From Ectocarpus siliculosus (Eukaryota; Sar; Phaeophyceae; Ectocarpales; Ectocarpaceae): a DNA stretch of 64,000 nucleotides. How positions within the stretch are numbered: position 1 is the first letter of the stretch; each line of letters starts with the position of its first letter. A model generated the notes under the pieces. That model was given only the letters and a program-made list of their open reading frames with translations, searched no databases and was not told where the DNA came from. The stretch is from the NCBI GenBank assembly GCA_000310025.1, contig FN649731.1, forward strand, positions 1,242,893 through 1,306,892, in the 5' to 3' direction. A program made the position numbers and the translations under genes. This document shows positions 47,001 to 59,155 of the stretch, piece after piece.

Positions 47001-48523
47001 GGCGGAGAGAAGAAGAAGCGGAGGAGGGGGAAGGGGACGGCGGCGAGCACTAGCGCCAAGCGCAAGGGGAGATACGACAGCGATGATGAAGAAGAGGAGA
47101 CCAGCAAGAAGGAACCCGTCAGGTGTGGGACAGGGACATGGTGACTGCGTTGACGTTGCCTACGTTGACTTCTTTTGCATTATGGATTGATGGCCGTGGT
47201 AGTGAACCACCTTCCCACATGTTCAGCCGTAGCCGTCATGAACGAGAGGATAGGCACAGGTTTCGTTTGAGGTGACCTTCGGGGACCAGTGTAGTTGCGG
47301 ATGGTCCCCGTCATGCCTGTCTTGGTCACTCTCTCACAATCAGCCATGATTTTGTCCTCTGCTTGTCCCGTCTGAAACCGTAACACATTTCTCGCCCGAT
47401 TCGTGGGGAACAGCATCATACCCACTGGAGAGCACACTTTCCGTAGGTCATCATCCCCCCCTCCCTCCACTATTTCCCTAACCCCCTACCCATTCCCGGA
47501 TCGGTGCACCTGCTCGGTACCTCCGCCACCTGCGCCGCCCGCGCGGACGCCATCAATCAACCTGCCCATCAGAGGCGCGATGGACAAGTTCGCCGCCAAG
47601 GACAACGGGACTGGAGTTGGCAGCAACGGGGTTGCCGTGAAGCGCACCAAGACGGTTCTGAAGAGCAGGACGTACTTCGAGGGCGGCTACATGAAGACCG
47701 TCAATGAGGAGGTGGAGGTCACCGACGACGAGGAGGTGCGCGCCCCGGTCGTTTCACCTCTTTCTCGTTGTCTTTTCGATAGATTCGTGGGGATTGAATA
47801 TAGCATCCGTGCGAAGAAAAGCACAGCAGTGGCGGGGCCGGAACTCACCCGGCGAACGCTTGTCGGCATGCATCTCACCTCCTCAAGCTGGGCTTGCTGA
47901 AAACCTGGGGGCCGTTTGCACTTTTTGCCATGCCTTCCGATCGGCGGCCACTCGATATAGAACTTCTCCTCATCGGCTTTCTCAGGATGCGAGCGTGTTG
48001 GTATGAAAACCAAGGCCTCGTAAGTTGGGGCGAGTGGGCCCTCCGCCTCGCGTGATACCTACCGAAGAACGCAGAAACGCTGCCGCAACAGCAAGATGCA
48101 GCCAAGAATGTGATCGTGCGTCGTGCACGAAGGTACCTTGAGGAAGCCGCACCGAAGCTGTGCTGCCAAATACATCCGCAAACCTCGCGCGTGTGTGCCC
48201 TGTGGCGTTTCGCTATCGTCATGTTTGCGGGTCCAATGCCCCCGGATATTCCGCCTCCCCCACCGTTTTATGTGCCGTTCTTCCACGTTCCCGCCATCCA
48301 GGAAGCCCTGCAGCCCGCCAAGACCAACCAGGCAAGAACGCCACCGCCGGGTATGAAGAAGGCAAAGATCGGCGTGGAAAACAAGGCCGAGGGGCCAGTG
48401 GAAACCCCGGCAGGCGCCAAGGGCAAGGATGGGGCGACTGCGACCAAGAAAAAGACGGGAAAGGCGGCTCCCAAATCCGGCGGGAAGCAGGCCAGCATGA
48501 TGAGCTTCTTCAAGAAGGCGTGA
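41093..48523 (+). CDS. POLD3: DNA polymerase delta subunit 3 (p66/Cdc27 homolog)
   Basis: Nine exons: 41093-41155, 42750-42832, 43587-43686, 44027-44152, 44572-44651, 45095-45474, 46360-47122, 47573-47735, 48302-48523. They give 1980 nt, 659 aa, with every phase agreeing. The N-terminal winged-helix region reads VQYLDELE, VLDEQKVVTFRWLALVLSVT, KKMLYDFCQRQGE, SATYLVVG and CVHVYSVQP, as in POLD3. This part holds the catalytic and accessory subunits together. The middle is a long Lys/Glu/Ala/Ser-rich linker, larger than usual (family about 350-470 aa). KRTKTVLKSRTYFEGGYMKT and an acidic DDEE patch match the conserved C-terminal segment. The protein ends in a canonical PCNA-interacting box, Q649-ASMM-SFF656. 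A second box-like GGIGSFF lies at 269-275 but lacks the Gln. Exon 4 has a GC donor (CAG|GCAAGG). The exon 6 acceptor (AAAAG|GTTG) is the weakest border. Confidence 0.92.
41401..41965. repeat. Array of ~110-bp direct and inverted repeats in POLD3 intron 1
   Basis: Three head-to-tail units (starting near 41405, 41511 and 41623) each contain CGCAAGAGGCGGAGAGAAGG, TACCCCACCTAGACC, TTTCAAAGCTCGATTGCTCC and a CCGTACCGTATACCGTACC end. After a spacer of about 70 bases (41700-41770) two units follow in inverted orientation (41775-41876 and 41877-41945). The plus and minus arms could fold into a hairpin of more than 200 base pairs. Open frames across it are by-products of the repeat. Confidence 0.9.
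42880..42985. repeat. TTG/GTT-rich low-complexity tract
   Basis: An impure GTTGGTGTTG/GTTGGTATTG repeat in POLD3 intron 2. It yields an artefactual Leu/Val-rich reading frame. Confidence 0.8.
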
Positions 48524-50129
48524 CCCACCGGGCTATTTGGAGCGAATAAATGGTCTTGCCGATAGCTCCACTGTCCAAGTTGTACAGATCGATGAATTTG
48601 AGCGCAGGGATTGGCCTACAGGTTGAAAGGTCAACGGAAACTCGCGTGCTTCCATCACCTGGTGTTTCTTTTTTCCTGGTGCTTCTCGGTTTAGAGTTGC
48701 CGTAGCCCGGAAGATCATGCCGTTTTACCAGGGAACCGCCTGGTCGACTGCCAGGAAGTTGCCTGGCTCGGTCTGGGTCGGACTGCCAGGTGTTGATTCG
48801 GATTCTATACACTTCGAGCAGGGTGCGTTCTTTCTTAAGAAGCCGGGTTTCTTATGGGAACGCGCCTCGAAAGCGGTTGATTCGTTAGGTTTGTGGTCAG
48901 CGTTGTAGTGAGCGCCCTTCGTCCGCTAGAATAATTCTCTCCGGCCGCCTTCACCGGTCGATCTGTCGAGACAAACCGCTTTATGTGATTGGAGTTCACT
49001 TGAATAGAGGGAGGGTATGCCTGGCATTTTTGTTGCCATCGTTGTTATGGCTGGTGTTACCGGTGGTAGTCAAGCGTTGACTTCAGATGGAGAAATTCTT
49101 GACACATGTGATGTCCCATTGGACCTTGGGACGACCCATGGAGCCCTCGGGACGTCTGTCCATGAGCGTGTTCTCTTCCGTACTTGGAGCATGGAACGCG
49201 GTTTTCACAGCCCAACCTCATCGTGTTCCACGTGCACGGTTGTGAAAATGACGCATATGCTGTAGTATTGCGATACGCGCTGGTTACCAGTGAAATATCA
49301 GGGAGCATGGATGGGATGCAGAACGCACCAAAAGTACATAAAATTGCCGCGGTTGCCGTTTCGAAAAGTGCCAGGTATTCGGACAGCTATTAAAGACCGG
49401 TGTCAATGCGTCCATTGGCACTCATTCGAGTTCCTTTTGAGATGGAGTCCACAGGTAGGTGTCCTCACACACGTGCGCGTCTCGCATCTCGATGCCGCTC
49501 GCTTCTTGTTTTCTAGGCTGCACAATTTTCAATTTTCGCCAAAGTGTGAGAAAACACCAACGATGTGCTTCCTAAGGTCTGCCTCAACGGCGGTTCTTGA
49601 TCAACGTACTTACTTGCGGGCAATACGAATGCGAAAGGAGAGCCGGACAGACGAGGAGAAAGCGAACACTTTTGAGTACATTTTTTTCAACCGCACTAAT
49701 GCGTAGAAATAGCGCTAGAATTAAAGGATATGCGGGGTATTCGACGTGGTCCGCATATACGATCGCTCTTCTACAAAGACTGTTTCAAATACCTCCTCCG
49801 TAGATCCCGTAGATCTCGTAGATCCGTAACCTTTGCTGTAGTGCTGAGTACACGTAACAGGTCTGGCGGTTGCTGCACCACTACCTGCCATAAAAATGTA
49901 TGCGTCGACTGACGCCCACCCTCACCAGCACCCTGCCCGCTTCCACTACACAAAATGTCCACATGGTACACACCTCTACCGCGGAACCTTACGAACTCCT
50001 CCAATATCATAGATTTCACCCCATCGACATCGTTGGGTTTTGACGTTGACGCTGACAAGGCGCTGGACACTGGCGCGAGCACAACACCAGCATGGCCACT
50101 GAAAATAGCCTGGTACCAGTTTCGGTAAT

Positions 50130-50600
50130 GCTTTTACGACACGACACTGGTGTCGACAATAAACACAAAATGCTTGGAGACCACATTCTCTGTGTTCCTA
50201 CGGCTCTTAGCTGTCGCGCAAGCCTTCGTTCGTCCGGTGGTTGCCGAGGTATGGCCGAAAATGATGCCAATGCACCACCTCGGCGGTGTGGTAGACACTG
50301 CGCGAAACTTTCCGAAATCACCTCCAATGAGCATGAAACCAATTTCGCTGTATCACCACGACCCCCAGCTGTCGCACAAGACGTCATTTGGCCAATATCA
50401 ACGTATGGTTTCCGAGATGAGCCCAAGAACGTGTCCACGGCACCAACCAGTGTCAGAATACGCACGCGTTGTTCACGACACCGCACGAAACTTCCCGAAA
50501 CCACCTCCAATGGGCACGAAGCTATGTGCGCCGTGTTCCCACGGCTCCCACCTGTTGAGAAAGTCATCGTTTGGCCTCAATTGACACGCGGTTGCCGGTA
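50130..50600. repeat. Three imperfect ~180-bp tandem units
   Basis: Segments beginning near 50130, 50296 and 50482 align. The last two share GAAACTTYCCGAAAYCACCT, CCAATGRGCA and CCCCAGCTGTCGCAC-type blocks at 186-base spacing. The first is more diverged. They keep no common long reading frame, so a coding origin is doubtful. Confidence 0.65.
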
Positions 50601-50689
50601 CACATGTACGTTCAAAGGAAAACATGATTGTGAATGAATCAATCAGTGGAGAAATTGAGCTCCACGAAAACAGGCTTCACGACATTCAC

Positions 50690-50890
50690 TCTTTCACTCT
50701 TGCCCATGACATTCATAGGTCGGGTTTACGGTGCCCCAAGTCCCGCTGTGAAACCGAGTCCCGACACCTTCAAGGCACAATGATCGGCTGTCGTAACCCT
50801 ACGTGAAGCATTTCACTATTCATTCTCCTCATGGCATTCATATGGAGGGTTTTCTGTGCCTGATGTCCCGGTGTGAAACCGAGTCCTCAC
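50690..50890. repeat. Imperfect direct repeat, ~125-bp period
   Basis: Two segments (about 50692-50762 and 50817-50889) share a CATTCATA core and a TGTGAAACCGAGTCC end. Confidence 0.65.
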
Positions 50891-51676
50891 TCACACTTAC
50901 GTTTTTCCCTGGTTGGATCGCATCACAGAAGTATGAAAATGCAGAACATTGTTGCCAAAATTTTCTTTCACTTTCGGCTTTGACGTGGTTTCCTCTTCGA
51001 AGGAACCAATGTGCTGATGCCAAAACTCTGCACTGTCAATACTTCAGCAGCACGACATTGTTGGAGAATTGGAGGTGAAAATTCTGTAAAAATAAAAAAT
51101 CAACCCTGCCTGTGGCGACTTGAAACAGACATACAGCAGTGATTTCGTCTGAGTTTGAAAACTTGCGCTGTCGACTGCAGTCTGTGATTGCTCGAAGTAC
51201 CCTTTACCTCCACCCCGAAATAGGTGGGCATGATGACAGCAGTACATGCAGAAAGAAATTGATCGTGGGAGCGTGCAGAGCGATCCACCTTCCTGCGTCT
51301 CTCCGCATCACCTGAATCCATCGGTCGAATTTTGAAATATTTGTCTCCCTGGGTACAGCAGTCGGCAGTAGTATTGCAGTACGACGGCGTCAAGCGAAAG
51401 AACGATCGGTGGCCGGCTTCAAGCCTCTGGTAGGTGTTTTTTGTTTGACAAGCTTATGGGATAGGCGTACATTCGAGACGGAGAAGACACACCTCGCGAG
51501 AAGAAGCAAAAAAGAAGGACGAAGACGGGGTGTGCATGATGGGCGCACCCGCCCCGTTGCGAACGCCAATGTCTGCTGAAAACTCGAAAACTCGAAAATA
51601 CTGCTGCTGCCGCGTTCCGCTGTTCACAACCCTGGGTTGTTGCCTGTGACACAACCACACACACAACCAAGCAATC

Positions 51677-54600
51677 ATGACCGCCATGCACCTCATGAAC
51701 AGTAGGGTCATAGCTCTGGTGCGTGGAGTCCCCAAGAGCTTCGCCAAGGTATTTATATGTACAATATGGGAATGGTTGAGTCCTTTGGCAACATCGCAAT
51801 GTTGCACGCGGTACTGCTGTAGTCTTCACGATGATAACACCAACACCTTCGCACATTGCGGCTTTTCGGTATATAGGAGAGTAGGCATGCTGCGCTGTTG
51901 ACCACTCTATGTGTATCTCATGCCTCCTGCATTGGCCCATACGCATTCCTCTACATCTCTACAAGATCTTCACAGCAGCTTGGTCAATCGAACCCAGAAC
52001 ACGAGCACAAGCAGTCAAAAATGCGGCGTAATTTTTCATGGTGTGTGCCCGCGCGGAAGCGAGTTGGAAGCACCCCACCACGCGCATCTTCGCGGAACAA
52101 ATTGTCCGTTGAGAAAGGTTTGTCGCAAATACCCACGCTCTATATGTGTTATCGTGAATATTTGCAAAGTGAGTGGACTGCTCCTGTTCTGACTGCTGCG
52201 TACTATGCCAGCTTTTTTTTCTTTTTTCTTTTTTCGTCCCATCTCTCGCGCCGAGTGCACGAGCTGAAGTCGGCTTGGTGCGTGGTGTCGCCCAACAGAA
52301 GCAAGTAGGCAAGACTCCTGCTGTCTCGTTGGGTTCTGCCGATGTATGCATACATGCATGTGCATCGCTGCACGCATACCAAGATGAATAACCATGAATT
52401 TTTTCAGGGCAGGAAACCCGAGACCACTTTTTAAGCTGTCTCTTTTTGGGCCGCCCCTTGCAAGTTGCCCCAAAAGTGTCTTGTTGCCAAGAGGGACCGA
52501 CCCAAAAAGTGATACCAGGTACTCCGGAGCATGCTAAAGGGATGATCCACTTCTTAGCGTGCAGGTGATGCTTTTTTGCTCACATCGAGTCATCGGCCAA
52601 AAAAAATAACTGCAACAGCCGTTGGGAATCGTCCGCGTTACACTAAATACATGTACCTTCCCACCGATCTGGGTTTTCGGTGATATTTCTGCACGCCTGA
52701 AAGCAGCAGCAACTGTCTGTAAGCTATACCCCGCGAGCTGTGTGTATGGTCCGTCTTTCGTGACGGCTGACAGAGGCCACGGGGAATATAGGAGGCACGG
52801 GAGCTCAGGTAGCGAAAGTTGCGAACACCGCAAAAAGAGCTCTTCTCCTTTTTTTCCCGCGTCGCTGGCTTGGCTTACCGATGATCGCTCACCAACCACT
52901 GAAGCGACAGCAATGACAAAGGCATCCGCCGCAAGCTGTGGGTATGGTTCGTCTTGTATGGTGGTTGATACAGACCAGGAGGCAAAAGGAAGCTTAGCAA
53001 TTTGTGTGGTGCATGTTACGATTCATCAATACCGCACTATTCGTTTTTCAGGCCGTGATGGATGAAAAGTCAGCCGCGGCGCTTGGGGGCAAGGCCATCG
53101 ACTGGGCTCTCGCCTCCAAGCAACACGCCGGCTACGTGGACGCGCTGTCGAAGATCGTCGATTCCGTCGAGGTAACCAAGACAAATTGAGTGATGGGTAT
53201 TGGATATAGTGATTGGATGGTAGACCGTCCGTGAACCTGGTACAATGAGGTGCCGGTCCCACGCTATTGCTGCCTCTCATCAGCTCATACCAGCCTAGTC
53301 TCGTTTTGGTAGAGACCTGCGATGGTGGTTACAGGCTAAAGCTACAGCAGCTATAGCACAGCAGCAGACGCTACCACAGTCGGCTCACTCGGAGACAGAA
53401 TGCCACCCGCTCCCTCCTCAACCACACATGCCGAGTGTCATGCTCGCACGTCCGTTTTTTTTATTGTAGAATTTTTAGCTTTAGCTTTGGCACATGTTTA
53501 TGCATGCAATGTTGTATTTTACGCGACATGTGTGCGGGGAAGGCGCTCCCTGCGTTGGAGGCCCACCCGGACTGCCCGTTCGTGGAGGACGCTGTCGTGT
53601 ACGCGAGGGGCATCGCGGTGACGCTCCGCCAGGGGCACGATTCCAGAATAGGAGAGGTCGATGCCGTTAGGTGAGAACGTGACGGTGGATGCAGTCGTTT
53701 TTTGGGTGGTGTTGGTGTCGCCGTCGGCGTTGAAGGGGTGCTGGTTTCACTGTTTGGTTGTCTTGTGCTGAGTGTTTGGAGGGACGGTGGCAACAGGGGT
53801 GGGAGGTGTTGGCTAAATGTGTTTGATGCTCGTGTGCTCTACCTTCGTGCTGATGCTGCCGCTGCGGCTGTTGATCATGACCTCGTAGCTGATGCTGCCA
53901 GAGCAAGGTCGTTCCGACCGAGGACCTTAACTTGGTTTGTTTCAGCGCTGCCTGTCTGGGAAGTAGAAAAAAGAGATACCTACACAGCGTCGCAGCACCC
54001 GTATTTTGTGAGGTTATCGCCAAAACACTGAGAACAGTTTCACCCTAAGAAATTGTACAAACGCGTACGCTTGTGAGAAAATCGAAGAGTTCCTGTCGCG
54101 CTTTCCTATCGTGATTTTGTTTCATCTCACCTCTTGTTGGGGCCACCAAACTCATCTCCCGACGCGACTGCAGCCGCACAGCAGCAGGGAGGTCTGATGG
54201 GGTGGCATTCTGTCAGGTATAGCCTGTGCAAGATGCCTGCGTGGAGCCTGCCGTCACCTCCCGATGTCACCCCGCCGCTGCCGTTAGCGTTGCCGCCGCT
54301 GTTGACACCTTGAAACCCGCTGCTCCTTCTTCGGCCGTGTGCTTGACACTCTCGCAACAGGGAGGCCTTAGCGACTAATCCCGCCCTGAAGTGTGTCAAG
54401 ACGGTGCACATGGAGGACCCGGACGCACGTTGCGACGGAGGGGATGTTCTGTTCACGGGTGAGACATCGACTGCGAGGGGGAGGCCGGGGGGGCGGGGGG
54501 CGTCGTGCTTGCTTGTCCTTGCCTTAGGTCGCCCTTTGGCTCACTACGCACTACGTACACATCTTTAGAGACGACCACCCACATCGATTGCTCTTGAGGT

Positions 54601-57592
54601 TTTCCGCTGTAAAGGGCGGACGGAGCCACGGGTTACGTTCGCGCGTAGACAAACAGTACAGGAGTGATGCTTTTACTGTCCAAGTACGATGATGCATACG
54701 TGCTTGTGTTGATGACGTTCCCGACCGGCGCATCAGCCAGGAGGAGGGGCACTTTTCTCCCTCTGGCACGCAGTATTATGTCCGTACTGTTGCTCTCGGT
54801 CGTTGTCTACAAAATGCCTCATCCTGCTTTTTTTAATCGCTCCTGCTGCCGTTATCTCTCCTTGTTTCGTCTCCGTCCGCCTCTTAGCCACGTTTTCGGG
54901 CTGCACGAGTCCCTTGCCTGCACCCAACTACTCGTACTCATTTCATTTTCCACCGTGTCTACACCCTGGCCCACATTATCATGCCGCCCTCATCTTAGTC
55001 GATGACGTTTTGCTCTTAAATAGCCGTGTTCCTCCCCGTATCCGTACCCATGCCCTTGCCTGTTCGTTCTTCCATCATGCTTCCCTTTTACTCCTCTTTC
55101 TTTGTGCGCACTGTCAGGACGCCACATGTTCGTCGGGATATCGGAGCGAACAAACAAGGCGGGGGCTGCCGCGCTTGCCAAGGCGTTCGGCCCCTCTCTC
55201 CCAGTTGTCCCTGTGCCAGTGGTGAGGAAACGAGAGGCTTGGGTTGGCTGGCTCTTGGTGAGGCTAGCGGGCGTGTTTGCAGCCAACGGGTTGTGCCGTG
55301 TTTGCTTTTCGTTGCGCGTTTGGCCTCGGGTGCTTGCCTATCCCCGAGGGCCGCTGGTCGTGTGCTGTGATATCCATGATGCATAGAGACGTGTTTTGCG
55401 CTGCCCGACCAGTTCATCGGGCTGATAAAAGTGCCCGACTTTGTTCGTCGAGCTTATCATTATTTTGCGCTGTCGCAGCGTGGTGTCTGGTGCAGTGTGT
55501 GCACCAATATGACTGTGAGGTATTCCTCTCCCAATGGCCAACCCGGCGCCGGCAGTCAGGGAGCCAAACTGACCACAGCCTTTGACCACAGCCTTTGTTT
55601 ATGTTCAGTATTCGCGAACAGCCTTACGGTTAGTACATTATGCGTCAACCACCCCTCCTCGCCGACCATGGTTTGTTTCTGTTCGGTCTCGTCTAACGGC
55701 AGGCGGGCGCGCTCCACTTGAAGTCGTTGGTGTCCCTGCTCAGACCAGGGGTTCTACTGTTCGCGAGGAACGACGCTGGGCAAGAGGCGGTTGGAAGGTA
55801 AATACTTCTTTTTTTTTTTAAGAATGTGTTTGATTCCTAATCTAAACGGATGGCCGTCACCCCTGCACAACCAAAGAAAATAATGACGGCAATTGATTCG
55901 AATCGCAAAGACTAGGATGTAGTGTGCGGGGGAATGAGCGTGCTTCCTCCGAAGCTGGCCCTACCACTGCCGTGTTTTGGGTTTGCGGCGGTCAAGGAGG
56001 TCCTTGTTTTTGGACGAGCCCCGATCCGCGCACACCTTCGACTAGGCAGCTTTTGTCACACATGCTCGCGTCGTTTTTGTGGGTGCTGCAGCACAGGCAA
56101 CCCCCGTAGGAGGGTCCTCAACAACACTCATCATCAGATGTGTAACCAAAAACAACCCGACGACAAAATACTCGAGAAGGAAGTGCGGCAAAAACGTCTG
56201 CGTTCCTCAATGTTGAAATATCAATTTTTGAGTTGTTGGTTGCAGACACGCACAAGAGCGCATATCAACTAAAGTGTAGCATAGATGTGTCGAGGCGTTT
56301 GGCATATCGCGTGACACGCACGAACAAGCCGATCCACCATACAATTGAGGGGAGGTCTATGACGTAGGAAAAACACACGTTTTGGGGAAAACCCATGTTT
56401 TGCCTAGTCCAGCGTAGCATGTCCAGAATGCTCCTGACGAAGCTTTTCTTTGTATCCGGTGACCTTGTTTTGTAATTTCGCCGCTCGTCTTCCAATCCGT
56501 TTAGCATGGCATCGGACGTTGGAGAGACAGCATATAAAGCCATTGGGGTCCCTGATCAGGTAAGAAGGTCGCTGTTTGCGCGGTAACGCATCAAGCGACA
56601 CGAAAGCATTTTTCACGTGCGGTTGAGCAAGAAAAGTGGTCTCATTCGCGTCCATTGTGTAGAGGCTATGTACGTGAGCATCCATCGGCGAACAGATTCA
56701 TTCATGGGAAAGAACGATAGCAATCACACGATATCCCCCGGGCGAACGTGCATGCAGCCTAGCGCGAACGTGGTGTCGGTGATCCACAAGGGGCAGTGGC
56801 GGGGGGCGCTGATCCAGGGCGGGCGGTGCGAAGAGAGCCGCTGGCTTATCCGCAAGTGCTTCACGGAGAAAGAGCAGGTGCGATGTGGAAGGAAGTATCG
56901 CAATCGACAACAAAGATGGATGCCGTTGGGGCGACGAATGAACGGATTGCTTGCAATGCAGGCGTGCTTTGTTCACGGCCTGGGGGAGAAGCCAACTGAA
57001 ACAGAGTGGCCAGCATCCTAGACGAAGGGATTTTGAGAGGATTCGCGTGCTATGTTCGTGAAAGCAGGTTTCGGTTTGTTGCTATAGGAACAAGCAGGCA
57101 GCATCCTTGGCGCGATGTTTGCTGGTGATGTTTAGTTCTCTCGCAGATTGCATCTTGATAGACAGAGCGCGGTATTGCCACCCGGCTCTACTGTGAAACA
57201 GTTCAGGACGCATTCCGCTTGTGATAAACTGAGATTCACTTTCTACCTGGCCCCGGCTAATCAGAAATTGGGGTCTCTTTTTCAAGCACGCGCAACATCA
57301 CTCTGTTGTCTCCCCAACCCCCTCTTCGAATTTTTATGCCAGTGTTTGTCTTGCTTTATTTGAAGTGTTGTGTTCAACATTGCCTAGCACTCACTGCCTT
57401 TTCGGTTTGCCCTTGTCCGTTTTTTTGTTCGTTCGATCTTGTTGTGTTTGACTTCGTCGCTGGACGAAACGAAATAATTCAAAAACATTCCCGAGGCAGG
57501 CGAAGGTGTTGGAGATTGACTACTCCGAGATGATCAAGCCAGACGCGGCCTTGACGTGCTGCTCGGTGCTGCTGGGAGGGCAGCCGGCGTGA
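51677..57592 (+). CDS. DDAH: N(G),N(G)-dimethylarginine dimethylaminohydrolase
   Basis: Nine exons: 51677-51748, 53052-53171, 53543-53670, 54361-54458, 55118-55221, 55703-55797, 56505-56559, 56758-56877, 57500-57592. They sum to 885 nt, 294 aa, close to the usual 285. The enzyme hydrolyses asymmetric dimethylarginine to citrulline and dimethylamine. Motifs in order: LVRGVPKSF (15-23), HPDCPFVED (72-80), DGGDVLFTGRHMFVGISERTN (132-152, binding loop and core strands), GALHLKS with catalytic His179, YKAIGVPDQPSANVV, and LTCCSVL with catalytic Cys285. The His, Cys and acidic residues of the amidinotransferase-fold triad are all kept. The start ATG gives a leader of only about 10 residues before the fold, so it is probably cytosolic. 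Exon 7 (55 nt) was found by phase and by its match to the M-x-D...Y...VPD block; its acceptor is TTTAG rather than CAG. Confidence 0.93.
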
Positions 57593-57902
57593 TTTGTACA
57601 CGGTGATGGTTCTAGTTGGTAACAGGCAGGCGAAGGTGCTATTGGAAGCAGCAGCAACAACATCAGCGGCGGCTGTCGTTGTGCGGCACCATTGTACTGA
57701 GGGACGCCCAGATGTCCTCGACTGCTACTTACTTACACGTGTCATAGCAGTTTTTGACGTAGAGATTAAGGTAAAGGTATGGCAAATCAAGCAAGATGGC
57801 TTTTGATTTAGTAGCAGAAGACCGTATGTTCGCGGGTGGCATTCCAGCTTGTATCCACCCCAGGGCGCACTGGGCGCTGCCGTTGCAGACGTTGTTGCTT
57901 GC

Positions 57903-59155
57903 GAAATACGGGGGGGGGCGGGGGCGTACTCTTATGCTTTGCATGCCTTAGCGGTTAGACCATTGACCACGCGTCCTCGAGAGGACGGAGCATTGTTCCC
58001 ACAGGACCGATCACCGATGGCCAATCGTTCCTTCCTACTTTGCCAAAGGTGGCTCAAAAATGTCTTCCCTAGTCTGTCTATCCTACCGATGTCACTTCCC
58101 GCCTTTTCAAACCACTTCCTACTCCCCAGTACCGCTACCGTCCTCTCCTCTCTATTCCATGCCTCAAACATCTCCCTGTATGTCCCTTGTATTCTTCCCA
58201 GCTCAGTCATGTACACTTCCCTCTCCTTTTCGTACCACGGACATTCCGCGACTACATGAACACTGTCTTCGCATTCGAAGCCGCAATCACATTTGAACTT
58301 GTCGTCTTCGTCGTCTACCGTCCTATGTCTTCGTCGACGTTCGCGAAGGCCTATGTCCCCGGTCCTGAATTTGACCTTAAGCTTTGTCCCTGCATCCATT
58401 GGTCCATGTAGGTAATCCTTGAAACCCTATTCCTTCTTTCAACATTCCGTACACTTCTAGACCCTCCTTATCCTTGGATTCTTTCCTTAGATTCTGTTCT
58501 TCTCTGTCGGCACAAGCAACAGATATCTTCTTCTTGAACCCCTGTAGACCCTCCGTTTCCAGCGTTTCATCTTCGTTGATGTCCAATCCCTTCCATACGT
58601 CCTCTACAACCTTGACCCATTCCGTGGGTTGTCTACCCCTCTTTTTGTTTGCCCACTTCGCCTCCCATACTATTCTCGGCAACCTCTCCTCTCCCATCCC
58701 GCACATGCGGTACTGCCATGTCAGCTTCCTTACGTCTCTTCCCGACCGTAGGGATTGGATCCCCAATTCTGCCCTGACTGCTGCATTACTTGTGCGCTTG
58801 GAGCATCCTAGGATGATTTTCGCTGCTTTCATCTGCGCCGCCTCGAGTTCTTTCACTACCTTCTTATTTCCTTCCCATACTTCTCCGGCGTACTCCAGCG
58901 GCGGTACGATTACGCTCTTCAAAACCGTCAATTTGATGCGTGTATCAAGGTGCCGGTTTGCGAGTATTGGGTGAAGCTTCCCTGCTCGTGCTTTGCCCTT
59001 TTCCGCTACCTTGGACATGTGTGCATTCCACGAGCAATCTTTTGCGATCTCTACTCCGAGGTATGTGTACTGGTCGACTACTGCAATCTCCTCGATCCCC
59101 CACTTCCATCTATGTTCTACTGGTTCCTCCCTGCCCTCGTTGCATACCACGGGGG
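57903..59155 (-). mobile_element. 5'-truncated LINE (non-LTR retrotransposon) with frameshifted reverse transcriptase C-terminus
   Basis: On the minus strand, 59150-58377 codes for the end of a LINE reverse transcriptase and its thumb: YTYLGVEIAKDCSWNAHM, KLTVLKSVIVPPLEYAGEVW, AAQMKAAKIILGCSKRT. Near 58390 the frame shifts, and the Cys/His region (CDCGFECEDSVHVVAECPWY) and GKTFLSHLWQSR follow to about 57990. The 3' UTR (GTGATCGGTCCTGTGGGAAC, GACGCGTGGTCAATGGTCTA, GGCATGCAAAGCATAAGAGT) ends in CCCCCGCCCCCCCCCG. The catalytic YxDD part is lost, so it cannot move by itself. At its 5' edge (about 59151) is another C-run (G on plus), which may be the tail of an older copy. Confidence 0.88.

Larger units (their letters stand above)
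48524..51676. other. Intergenic region with decayed tandem repeats, no gene supported
   Basis: This 3.1-kb stretch lies between the POLD3 stop and the DDAH start. It holds two groups of imperfect direct repeats (50130-50600 and 50690-50890). No exon chain is supported on either strand. The DDAH promoter should be at the right end; no TATA box is evident. Confidence 0.55.

Noticed and set aside
46246-47190. Long overlapping frames on both strands over POLD3 exon 7
   Set aside because: Shadows of a low-complexity coding exon; only the frame that joins both neighbouring exons in phase is kept.
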